A stretch of 64,000 nucleotides of DNA from Branchiostoma floridae (GCF_000003815.2 NC_049980.1:14060638-14124637), one strand, 5' to 3'. Counted from the stretch's first letter, positions 50,059-60,095 are shown. The notes: a model not told the origin generated them from the letters alone. A program made the numbers and translations.

Positions 50059-51005
50059 CTATATTTTCACTAGCATTTGTATGTTTGTGTGTGTCTGTCT
50101 ATCAACAAGATAACTAAAAATGGCTTGATTGATTGGTTTCTTGGTAGGGCGTGAAGAAAGCTTAAATGATTAGATTTTGGGCCCCTAGCGGCTTCCATTG
50201 GTACCGCAGCGCAACTTCCGGTTTTGCTATCTCATGCTCTGAACAAGCTATGATCACGAATTTTGAGTATTAAATAACTTTTGTGTTCGGGAATATGTGA
50301 CACAACTTTGACCCCTAGCAAACAGTTTTGGGATAGCAGGGGCATTTTTGGTATGTAGGTATCTTAGACAATGTTGCACAAAATAAAATACTAATTATGT
50401 ACAATAGGAGTACATTTGCGAATTAATGACAATAATCTATCATAGCATTGCATCACTTGTCCTGGACACGATGTGGTCTTAACATTTTAGTAATAGATAG
50501 CTTTCAGCGTCATGGCAAAGTGGGGCAAGTTTCAGCCCCCTAATATTTATTTGGAACTGCAGGGGCATTTTTGTCAAGACATTCCAAAGAGGACAACTGC
50601 ACAAAGGAGTGACGGATTTGCATCGTTTTAGTCATGCGTGTAGCTTACAATAGGCAAAGATGTTCATAATGATATACATGTTATTCAAGTTAGGACTTAA
50701 TTCGCATAATAAGTGTGAAAATTGCATAGTTTCATTGTTTTCAATAACTGGACCAATAAATGTAACAAGTGTAAATAATGATAGATGGAACAAAAGCAGA
50801 TACCAAATATGCTAATGAGGAACTGATTTGCATAATATATGCGAAAATTGCAAAACCGCTTAATGATTAATGATGGGAATTTTAAACTTGGGACATCAGT
50901 GATGAACATCACCATGCATAAATCATGAAAAAAGGCAAGTCATTTGCATGAAATTTACAAAAGCTCTAAATATCTGATGGAAGTATGAGGTCGCCGAACT
51001 CTAGT
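50059..51005 (+). repeat. Dispersed repeat A, longest copy
   Basis: Opens CTATATTTTCACTAGCATTT, then a TGTTTGTGTGTGTCTGTC run, CTATCAACAAGATAACTAA, GATTTTGGGCCCCTAGCGG, TTGGTACCGCAGCGCAACTT, CCGGTTTTGCTATCTCATG and CTGAACAAGCTATGATCA. It continues through AT-rich sequence with recurring TTTGCATAATATATGCGAAA, GGGGCATTTTTG and ATTTGCATGAAATTTACAAA words, and closes with GGAAGTATGAGGTCGCCGAA and CTCTAGTTACT. Other copies in the window cover only its first ~200 bp. I remember both its start and its closing TATGAGGTCGCCGAACTC as common in amphioxus. No protein frame is visible, and the element class is not known to me. Confidence 0.7.
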
Positions 51006-52844
51006 TACTCACATAAGTTTTGAGTCTTGCATGTCTTAAATGCGTGGGTCGTCATCAAAGACTTGCGCACGCACATGTTACATCAAATAAATTCACCTGA
51101 TAATTGCATCCCACGCTAAGGTGCATCCACCCTCTGGCTGTTCCCTTGGGGTTTGAATAAAGTTGCTGGAACTCACTACGGTAAAGACTGATTCGGCTTA
51201 ATCACATGTAAACGTAACAAATCTTACATCACTTCACATGTCTTCAAAAGTGTATTACTAGCAACAATTACGCTCTTTTTGGAGTGAACACTACATTCCT
51301 CATTTTGCTACAAAGTATTTTCTTCATACTTGATAAGTAACCTTGCTGTCAAATGACGATCTTTATCTTTTCACTAATTCAAGTCCATGTAAACCAAATG
51401 TTCTGTAAGCGATTTCTGTACGCCTTGTTAGATTCCTATTTCTTCCACTTCACCAACCCCACATGGTAATCATATGCTCGGTATAAGTTTAAACAATCCA
51501 AAACGCACCCCCCCCCCGTACTCCACATGACGTACAGTCATTATGAACGATATGTAAGATCTCTGACATTTGTGACTAACAAGTAATTCTTGATTGTTTA
51601 TATAGATGTAACAAGCTTGCCATACATTCATGATTTTAACATTGACCTCCAAATGCTATATGTATATGTGATGAATAGAATAGCACATGTTCAGGCTTTG
51701 TTAATGCCAGACCAGTACATGGAGATCATTGATAGTGATAGTGTGATAAATGACCGTACGTAGTCTGAACTATCAAGACTAGCACGTACTAAACACTGCA
51801 AAAGGCTGAAGCTGACAAGATGCCCCATTTATCTTCTACTCGCGTCACATCAGGCATCCAATGCGGCGCCATTTGAAGCGTTTACGGTTGGCTAAATCCC
51901 TTAGAGCTATCAAAGTGTAAAGAAGGAGGAGTACACTTTTATCTACTGGCAAAGTGATAAAACACCACTGGGAGGCTTTATTTCCGTCGATACAAACTTG
52001 ATTTAACACAATCCTTCATTGGTGTTCATAGGGAGTAATGTAAGGAGAATATATGCGCTTCATTTACTCTTCAAGGCTTGTGAAGAGAAACTATGTTCAG
52101 GAGTTTATACCCAGCAACAGGGTTCATCGGTGTTTACGGCTGGCGGTGGTATTCTCCAAAGACCAGTCTGATTGGCTGTAAGTCTCCGCCTTCGTGCAAA
52201 TTGAACCAGTTAAATTTTAGTGAAAAGTTGAGCAACTATTTCTAGCGCTTGATATCTTGCCACTTTACTCACTGTATGCTTGACCTGTCTCTTGTGCATT
52301 CTCTGTTTTCCCTAACAGCGACGATAGTGCCTCAATTGGGCAATATGCTCCTGAATCCGACCTGCTTTCTCTATCAAGTTTGTTCAGGGCAAGGCCACAG
52401 GTCACGTCAAGGCGCTGAACTAACGGTCACCAGGTAACATGGCCCGCACACTACAGGTTACATGAATAGGACTGGAATAGCATCTCTTCTCCGTAACCTA
52501 CAAAACATCATGATTGAGGCAACTGATGAGTAACTGATCCAATAGGAGAACCATGGGTTACCAAGGATGGTATTGGACCTCCTTAGCCTGTCAAACCGGA
52601 ATGCATTGATTCAATCACAACTGGAAACGTCCTACTCATTTCAGTAAGTGTGGAGGGTTCTTCCACCCGATACTGTTGTCATTAGCGTTTCTTGTCGTTA
52701 AAAATGGGAAATTATTAGGCGATAGTGTCGGGTATAGATTACGATCCAATGTTCCAGATCGCTGTCATTAACGAGAGTTGTCGTTGGTAGACTAAGAGGG
52801 AGCTGCCGCGCAATGCCGCGCAATGCGTGATGGGAGTCGAGCAG
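51006..52844. other. No gene recognised
   Basis: Nothing assigned. A poly-C run lies at about 51508-51517. A GCCGCGCAAT decamer is tandemly repeated at about 52805-52824, directly before the duplicated segment that follows. Confidence 0.5.
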
Positions 52845-52905
52845 ACCAGCTGATCAGCATGATCAAAATGGCGGCCTTTTCGTAGCGATAGCCCGGTATC
52901 CAGCC
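52845..52905. repeat. 61 bp exact direct repeat, copy 1
   Basis: Identical base for base to 53214-53274. It contains a CAGCTGATCAGCATGATCAA stretch, the word AAAATGGCGGCC (a YY1-type motif) and, at its right end, the left terminus of the foldback element that starts at 52889. Confidence 0.95.
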
Positions 52906-53024
52906 GTATATAGCTCCTGTTCTCTCCGTATCATAGCTCCCGAGCACTGTCCCGAGTCTCTTCTGTTCTCTCCGCAAATGGCAGGCGAGACTTGAGAGCT
53001 ACAATATGGCTGGATACCAGGCTA
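52889..53024. mobile_element. Foldback MITE, TAGCCTG-family, copy 1
   Basis: The left end TAGCCCGGTATCCAGCC and right end GGCTGGATACCAGGCTA are inverted repeats of 17 bp with one mismatch. The interior (about 100 bp) includes two direct copies of CTGTTCTCTCCG. Terminal words match the elements at 58120-58207 and 58855-58973. Confidence 0.7.
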
Positions 53025-53213
53025 GATGTAGCCTTATGTGCGATGTAAAAGCAAGTACCCGTACAACGGTCGTTTATATAATTTTTCAAAAGATTATGGT
53101 TAGCATCTGTGAAGATAACACCACATTGATACTGATAGGAGCCATAGTTTTGATAGTTGCTTGTGGCACGAGGTAGATTCACAGCGGTAACCAGAAAATC
53201 TCGGCGTACAATT

Positions 53214-53274
53214 ACCAGCTGATCAGCATGATCAAAATGGCGGCCTTTTCGTAGCGATAGCCCGGTATCCAGCC
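53214..53274. repeat. 61 bp exact direct repeat, copy 2
   Basis: Second perfect copy of 52845-52905. It again ends at TAGCCCGGTATCCAGCC, but here no foldback body or right terminus follows, so this copy carries a lone left transposon end. Confidence 0.95.
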
Positions 53275-54654
53275 TGGCGTCCATCCCTGGCGTTATCCGG
53301 TCGGCAGTCGAACGGACTTCCCTGGAAAGAAGGTTCTTTGTCCAAAGGTAAAGTATACTACTAGTAAGGCGGTTTTCAGACCATGGCTAAAATGTTCCTT
53401 TGTTCTACCGGGATCAGAGTAACCAGACCAGTTATAACGAGGTATTTGACAAAATTTGTCTTGCATGCTTCAATATTCAGTTTAATTTAGTAGACTTCTT
53501 GATGCAGGCCACTCAAAATGCTGAGGAGACCTTTTCAAGTAACAAGTAAGTAAGTTAAGGCACTGAAGTTAGATATTTGCTTGGCTCTCTGGTCCACATA
53601 TTGAGATATTTTCCCAGTTTATGCATATGGCTAAGTAGTGCTTTAGGGGGTTCCAAGAAAAGATGGGCTAGGCTAGGCAGTGCAGGCTACCTCGGCAGGT
53701 ACTAGCAACCTCCCCATTTTATAGGGCTTTTTCAGTCACATAATCCTCCCCCTAGCAACTAAACGGCCACCATATCGCAAGTGAAGTCTGCCATTTTGGT
53801 GTACCAGCTGCAGATTCAGCCCTCCTATGTAGTGAGGCCCTACTGCAACTCTCCATAAAAATTGTAAATATTTCCCAAAACAATGCACAATTTACCTTCA
53901 AAAAATTTAGTTTCATAATCGCAGTGTTTTGCCTTGTGGTGGGATGTTGGTTCTGCACCGGCAAAGCGCACACAAATTGGGTAACAGTAAGATTTGTTCT
54001 GCGATTCTCCAACAAAGCTGGAACAAACAAACAAAGGGAAACACTATTGTGATGACTCAGGGATGATATTTGATTTCTGCAATACGAAGAGCAGATCTAA
54101 CTGTGTGTAGTACACATTTCGTATCAAGACAAGGCAGCAAGCGATGGGCTAGTTTCAATGTCCACTGGGTACCCACTTCCGGTGATAGTTAGTGATTAAC
54201 TCTAGTAGCAGGAAGAGCATATCCCCTAGTTCTCTGATGAATTTCTATGGAACAAAAAGAAGACTACATGATGCTGACTGTGCACTCAAAATGGTCCTAT
54301 CTTGACACATGCTAGGTCAGGGATAGAGAGGGCTGTTGTGAAAATAATGCTGCTATCTTGCTACCGATAGCAAAGGATGTCCAGAATGATTGTTAGATCC
54401 TTGTCAGCTGTTGTTTCTGTCATAGCCTGCATGAAAATTTTCACCGCTCCACACCTACACTGTATGTACCCCTTGACCTCTGCATGGGTCGTTGGAGCAC
54501 CATGACTGTTCCGTTGAAAATTCTACGGCATTGAAATTGCACAATGGCCTACAACAAATGTGACTGCGCCATTACCAAAATCAAGCGCCAGTTGAAAACA
54601 GTACCCTTTCTATTATTCTCAAGGTTAATTAGGTGGGTATCAGTACAGGGATTG
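53275..54654. other. No gene recognised
   Basis: No open frame or repeat that I can assign. Confidence 0.5.
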
Positions 54655-54973
54655 CAGGGCTCGAAATTCATTTTTGGGATTAGGTGCACTAGTGCACCCA
54701 GCTTAAAAAATTGGGTGCACCAAAAAAATTTTGGGTGCACCAGTTGAATTTAAGTAATAACCTAATAATAAAACTTAGTTACAAGCTATCAAATTCTTAA
54801 ACAAGTACCATGACAGACATTTTTATTATCTTTCTAACACTTAGATTTCAAGAATATGATGTATACTTTGATATCTTTACATACATGAACCTAAGAAATA
54901 CAAATGTATTTGGGTGCACAGCTCCAATTTTGGGTGCACCTGGGTGCACATGCACCCAGTATTTCGAGCCCTG
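54655..54973. mobile_element. Non-autonomous hAT-like element with GTGCAC subterminal array
   Basis: Ends CAGGGCTCGAAAT and ATTTCGAGCCCTG are perfect inverted repeats of 13 bp with the CAG start usual for hAT transposons. Just inside each end sit several copies of GGTGCAC or its palindromic core GTGCAC: four on the left by about 54740 and four on the right from about 54911. The centre is plain AT-rich DNA. No transposase frame. I do not see a convincing 8 bp target duplication. Confidence 0.75.
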
Positions 54974-55399
54974 GACTGTCACAAAATTCTTGTATCACCG
55001 GGCAGGACAAACTGACAGGAAAGAGATCAGTTATTCGTCTTATTCTGTCTTTTAAATTTAAGGGAGATAGTTTGCTGAGTTCGCTAATATTAAACAGTCA
55101 CCCAGCCATGCCAAAGGAGAAAAAAGGAAGTATGATGAAACAAAATTCACCGATGAATGTTACGCCTTCGTTTTCTATCTGCCTATTAGTTGTTGATAAT
55201 GAAAATAACTTAAATGTTCTTCCATTGTACAATTTGAACATACACATAATACAGATGGTAACTTGCAACACAGAGACCTCTACACATACTAGTACACATG
55301 TCTTGCTCTCCAAAATATGATATGGCGCTACTGTACTACTATAGTAGGTCCGGACTTGAACCTGATCCTATGAACTGTGGTGTCAACCTGACCTTGGTG

Positions 55400-55585
55400 T
55401 CATATTGGCATAACAATTACTACTTAGGATGTTTGACCCAGAACCCAGAGGTCCTGGGTTTGAATCCCCATGACATCATGAGTGACATGCCACTGATATT
55501 GTGCCCATTGGAAAGGCACTAGACATTACTTTTCTCACTTCACTTAGGTGGAAACTGGTACCTACATGTAACTGTGGTACATCCC
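55400..55585 (+). mobile_element. tRNA-derived SINE
   Basis: GGTCCTGGGTTTGAATCCCC at 55451-55470 is a near-consensus tRNA B box (GGTTCGAATCC) within a T-arm-like stem, preceded by tRNA-like sequence from about 55400 including TTGGCATAACAATTACTAC in the A-box position. It is followed by TTGTGCCCATTGGAAAGGCA and a CTAGACATTACTTTTCTCAC segment. That is the layout TGTGCCCTTGGGAAAGGCAC-TTTACAC-TTTCCTCAC that I know from invertebrate SINE bodies. Such elements are transcribed by RNA polymerase III and copied by a LINE enzyme. Copy is diverged; the 3' tail is not defined. Confidence 0.75.
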
Positions 55586-56508
55586 TTTGATCATGATAGG
55601 AATCCGATGTTAAAACTTAAATGGTGGCCGAGTGTTTGAAGAGAGAGACACCTCGGTCATGTTAAAGAGTCCACCACACAGAGTAGTACCACTACTACTA
55701 GTAATTTATGGCATATACATGTATTTATCTTGTAGGGTCATCTCTTCAGTTTTCGAGAAGCTGATTTCCAAGGGAGCCCTTCAAATTAACAGTAATCATA
55801 TACTGTATAATACATGACATAAATGAAATACAATACTGCATACTCTGTATCTCTCTTTATTTCTTAAATTCTATCTCCCCCTCCCCCTCTTCACTATTAC
55901 ATTTATCTGTCCTCAAAACTTGCAAGAAATTCTGAACAGTGTGTTTAAATTGTGGAATGGCTCAAACTTAAAATGATAGATCAGCCATGTCAGTGTCAGC
56001 AGCAACATGAAGTTGGGTTCAAAGCAATGTAGCGACTAGCACATCAGTGTGCCACATTAGTCTACTGTACCAGTTTGAAAGTGCAACTCATTGTGGTTCC
56101 ATCTTTCTATTTTATATTATTTGGTGTTGCTCAAGTCAATGCAACGCTAGTGTAGGCCACCTCTAGAAACTGAACTAAGGCCATGTTCATATGTAGATTA
56201 CATCCTATGGGAACCCATTTTGGCCAAAAAATTGGTCTTCATTATGAAATCTAAGTGGCCAGGAAGGTTAGGCAAATGACCAGATATTGAGTATTGAATA
56301 TAGAACAATAGAAATTATTTTTGTTATTTGAGTCTAATTTTGACATCTTCTTTGTCCATGGAATTGATGTTGGCATACTGAAACATTAGCATAGTATATT
56401 TAGAATGTTTTTTTTTTTTTTGCAATTTACCTCATATTTGCAGCAGCTTTGTACGGTTTACATCATGGTTGAAATTTTTTTTTTTAATGGTTGGAAATGA
56501 CTTTTGTA

Positions 56509-56608
56509 NNNNNNNNNNNNNNNNNNNNNNNNNNNNNNNNNNNNNNNNNNNNNNNNNNNNNNNNNNNNNNNNNNNNNNNNNNNNNNNNNNNNNNNNNNNN
56601 NNNNNNNN
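56509..56608. other. Assembly gap (100 N)
   Basis: Exactly 100 N. The sequence on its right side starts inside the end of a GTAC-rich mobile element, so the gap may have arisen at a repeat. Confidence 0.99.
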
Positions 56609-56923
56609 TAGGGCTGTGTACCTAGATACCTGTACCTGAATAGTCTGAACTGTACCGGTAACATAGTCTACATAGGTACTGGTCCGGACCTGTTCTGTAC
56701 CTAAACAAACTACATGCAGTAGTGGGTTGTATTGTTATAAGCTTGCAGTTGAAAATTAAGAATCAAACAATGATGACAGTTCATTACTATAACAGTCAGT
56801 TGGCTATTTTTATAACTTACATATAGTTGATCAAACTTTTTAGGCACATGTTCAGATCCGAACCACATAAGTACATAACCTTATAAACCTGTGTACTAGT
56901 ACCTGTACACAGCTCTACGTCCT
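56609..56923. mobile_element. Non-autonomous element with GTAC subterminal array (left end at gap)
   Basis: The left end TAGGGCTGTGTACC, directly after the N run, and the right end GTGTACTAGTACCTGTACAC plus AGCTCTAC are imperfect inverted repeats. GTAC, mostly as TGTACC or GGTAC, recurs five times in the first ~95 bp and four times near the right end. The layout matches the elements at 54655 and 57224, with a different array word. The first base or bases may be lost in the gap. Confidence 0.6.
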
Positions 56924-57213
56924 TGACATACATGTAGGTCAGGCTTCAAATCCTAGTGTACTTGAATATTGATATCTTGCATTGCAATGAGGTGGGCAGC
57001 ACCTCCTGTTTAAGAGAGAAGGCCACTTCAGCATAAATTGTTTTTGTATTTATCTCTACTAGTGCACAGAAGACATTGATAGTCACTGTAGCTGCCAGCT
57101 ATACTGCATGGCCACCTTGGCCCCTCCTATGGTAATATCCAAACTGTGATTAACATTGATCCAAAACATTGATGCATCTAATTTACCATGGTCAATATTG
57201 ACTGAAGGAAGCA

Positions 57214-57387
57214 TTACATATGCCAGGGCTCAAAATACCTTTTACTGCATACCTGCACTGGTGCAGGTAACATTGAGAATTACCTGCACCAGACAAATTT
57301 TTACATATGCCAGGGCTCAAAATACCTTTTACTGCATACCTGCACTGGTGCAGGTAACATTGAGAATTACCTGCACCAGACAAATTT
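57214..57387. repeat. Perfect 87 bp tandem duplication
   Basis: 57214-57300 and 57301-57387 are identical. The unit covers the target-site sequence and the left ~77 bp of the adjoining mobile element, so the duplication postdates the insertion. Because 87 is a multiple of three, it also creates an artificial open frame on both strands. Confidence 0.98.
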
Positions 57388-57663
57388 TGCCTGCACAATG
57401 CAGCCTGATAACAAACCCGATCTTGCTTCAATGGTTCAGGAACTAATGCTATTTTTTAAATACTTTATGTATGGTAACAGTCAATGCAGCCTGATAACAA
57501 ACCCAGGTTTTTTATATATATATACACCTACATCATATGACATTTATGTATAAAACCCAGTACATGGACCAGTGCAGGTTAGGTGCAGGTAGACACCAGA
57601 AATACCTGCATAGCTCCAACTTCACCTGCACTAACCTGCATGCAGGTGGTATTTAGAGCCCTG
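57224..57663. mobile_element. Non-autonomous hAT-like element with ACCTGCA subterminal array
   Basis: Ends CAGGGCTCAAAATACC and GGTATTTAGAGCCCTG are inverted repeats with one mismatch. CATATGC flanks the element on both sides (57217-57223 and 57664-57670), one base short of the 8 bp duplication typical of hAT insertions. ACCTGCA or its complement TGCAGGT recurs many times near both ends (left 57249-57398, right 57575-57650). The left end is doubled by the 87 bp tandem duplication. A 23 bp word starting CAATGCAGCCTGATAACAAA occurs at 57396 and 57482. No transposase frame. Confidence 0.82.
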
Positions 57664-58119
57664 CATATGCCAAGTGCAGATGAAACAGCACTTTATAATT
57701 ATAATTATAGACTTATGTTAATTTGGTCAGGCAATGGCTGGAATTGTTAATGTATAGATAGCTGATGTCCCACAACAGATTGTTGCAGTGTTGTACTCCA
57801 AGGTGGGACCTGACATTGTTAAGTAATATTTGCATGGCTTGCTGGTCTGTATACCATCTCAGTACTGAACAGGTAACACGTGTATGGCATGTTGGTCTGT
57901 TACCAACTAAGTATTGTATCGGTATGATTTGTTTGTCTCTGTATACCACGTAAATGTAAGTACCGTATATGTAACAATACTAACATATGCATAGCTTCTT
58001 GGTCTGGATACCCGGTAAGTAATGTACAGGTAATGCATGCATGGTTTCTTGATCAAGCTGGACACTAGGTAAAGTACCAAACAGGTAAAATTTGTTTTGG
58101 TCTAGAGAAGGGTAAGGTA

Positions 58120-58207
58120 TATTCTGGATACCAGACCCAAGCCCGATCTCAAAAAATATCTATGATAGATTTTTTTGAGATCAGGCTGGGGTCTGGTATC
58201 CAGGCTA
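58120..58207. mobile_element. Foldback MITE, TAGCCTG-family, copy 2 (88 bp hairpin)
   Basis: TATTCTGGATACCAGACCCA at the left pairs with the complement of TGGGGTCTGGTATCCAGG-CTA at the right. The stem continues inward through GCC-GATCTCAAAAAA against TTTTTTTGAGATC-AGGC to a loop around ATCTATGATAG. Nearly the whole element is one hairpin. Confidence 0.8.
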
Positions 58208-58393
58208 GCTAAGGTAAGATACATGTAATGTATTGTACAGGTTCATTACTTAATTTAGCTATCTGAGAACAAGATAAATGCCCTTCACATCTCCATTGGT
58301 GACTGGATGTTACAACTGTTTAATCAGAAGTACATCACTGAGAACACTTCTTTTTTTCTTTGTATTGAATTGTCCTGTCAGTTCATTCTAGCG

Positions 58394-58431
58394 ATGCTGA
58401 AGAAGAGTGATGGATGTCACTTGAAATGTCC
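58394..58431 (+). repeat. CTGANGA-hairpin-GAAATGT motif, copy 1
   Basis: CTGAAGA, then a small hairpin with AGTGA against TCACT, then GAAATGT. A homologous copy occurs at 59362-59397. The layout CUGANGA-stem-GAAA is the shape of a hammerhead ribozyme core, but no closing helix I can be drawn, so I treat it only as a repeated motif. Confidence 0.45.
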
Positions 58432-58854
58432 AGGATCAGGAGTAATTATGTGTTATTTAATCAAGTTCTAGAGATTGAATTGTATTTGAGTATTGTTTAC
58501 CTGGATGTCTTGCCTTCATAAACGTATTTCTTTTTTTCAGTTCATCGATGTCTGGAAATGTGAACTGGCAGAAGTAGGGAATCAGATTACACAGCAGGAG
58601 ATGAAGCTCATCATGAATCACTGCTGTCTGTCTATATAGAGTGGTCAAACACCAGCTTCAGTTGTTTACAATGTCCTTGGTCTGACTGAAGACTACTGGT
58701 CATATAGACAAATATGAAATTGTCAGGTAGATTGGTTAGAAATAGGTGTCCTAATAAATAATAGAATAAGACTGTATTGTGTTGGTTTGTTTTGTTCTCT
58801 TTGATGCCAGTCATCTGAGTGACACATGTTTAGGACAAGGTCTCTATAAAACTG

Positions 58855-58973
58855 TAGCCTGAGTACCATCCTCTGTAGTTACTGCTGGCTCAGTACTTTC
58901 GCTTGCTAACCACGATGGTTAGCAAGGGAAAGTACTGAGCCAGCAGTCACTACAGAAAATGGTACTCAGGCTA
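58855..58973. mobile_element. Foldback MITE, TAGCCTG-family, copy 3 (119 bp, near-perfect hairpin)
   Basis: Starts TAGCCTGAGTACCAT and ends ATGGTACTCAGGCTA. The two halves are complementary almost throughout, including GCTGGCTCAGTACTTTC and TTGCTAACCA against TGGTTAGCAA, around a CGA loop. A TA at each edge is compatible with TA target choice. Few mismatches imply a young copy. Confidence 0.9.
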
Positions 58974-59361
58974 ATGAAACTGTATAAAGCATATACTGGT
59001 AGTGAATGTACAGTGAATCTTGTATTTAGCACAATAATTTGTATCCTGCTGATACTAAGTGTAATGTGAGTTTGCTTTTCCAATTGGAGTACTGTATATA
59101 CCTGTATTTGTGATAGTTTGATATGCCATTTAGAAAAAAAACTAAACGACACCTGTTAACTCTATTGTTTCGATTGCCTTTTTTGTGCAGTGTGTCATAT
59201 TCATAGGTTCATATTTTGATGCCGGAGTCTGAGAAATGTGCATCCTTGAATCCGTACATCTGCAATCACTGTATATTTGTAAACGCTTGTGACTGTATCT
59301 GTAAGCAGCAAGATCTACATTTCTGTATATAGCTACAGTGCATATACTGCCCAATATTGTC

Positions 59362-59397
59362 CTGAGGAAGGTGAAAGATGGTCACTGAAATGTTGGT
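59362..59397 (+). repeat. CTGANGA-hairpin-GAAATGT motif, copy 2
   Basis: CTGAGGAAGGTGAAAGATGG then TCACTGAAATGTTGG, homologous to 58394-58431 with small indels. AAATAAAG follows at about 59401, which could act as a polyadenylation signal. Confidence 0.45.
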
Positions 59398-60014
59398 GTG
59401 AAATAAAGAAAGAGTTGTGAGAAAAAGAGCCTCTTTATTTATTCATTTTGATATAGTAGACTCTGGGGTGGATATTGATGGATTGGCCTATTGTCATCAT
59501 TGATTGACTTTATCTGTATAATATTTGTTAATATATTTGTATACATGTGTGTGGAGCATTGGTAGATACCAAATTACCTGACCTAATTCTGAAATTTAGA
59601 CAAAACTGAACAAAGTATAAATGTCGACATTTATATTTAGACATCCTAGTAGGTGATTTGACAGAAAGGGGATAAATAAAGTAAATCTAGATCTTATTGC
59701 CTCGATCAAATATGATATGACTCTCTATCATATTGGTTCTGTTTTAGGACAATATATTCCATACGTTCCTGAGTTTGGTATAATCAAATGGAAAATTTTG
59801 TGCAACATTCAATTATATCACAATTGGTTTGACTTAAGAATCTTCTCACGAAGAACTTCTGTCTTATACTATGTCAACCAGACATGGTCAGGTTCGGATC
59901 TGAGCCTAAACCTGGACTAGTACATGTACTTGATTACGCCGAAACCGTATCCACCTCAAGTGTGAAGGTGCATAAATGAACTGGTTATGTGTTTATGTAT
60001 GTGAATATGTTAGT
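59398..60014. other. No gene recognised
   Basis: AT-rich, with only short open frames and no repeat that I can assign. Confidence 0.5.
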
Positions 60015-60095
60015 GCGCCAGTAGACGAGAGGGTGGAGAAGGAAGTGCACACCCCTCCTTCACCTTAAAAACCCGAAGTGCAGGCCATGCAGACC
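60015..60095. repeat. Dispersed repeat C, copy 2
   Basis: AGACGAGAGGGTGGAGAAGG, AAGTGCACACCCCTCCTTCA and CCTTAAAAA match the copy at 9460-9550 in order and spacing. Confidence 0.65.

Noticed and set aside
52931-53284. 117-codon minus frame
   Set aside because: It spans both copies of the 61 bp repeat and the foldback element and matches no protein family.
54904-55320. 138-codon plus frame, and in another frame the word EKRKYDETKF, which recalls the start of some hAT transposases
   Set aside because: The long frame begins inside the GTGCAC-array element, and the short match is not continued by any zinc-finger cysteines or further transposase motifs.
57156-57446. Open frames on both strands containing a repeated peptide
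   Set aside because: They come from the 87 bp duplication (a multiple of three) of a non-coding transposon end.
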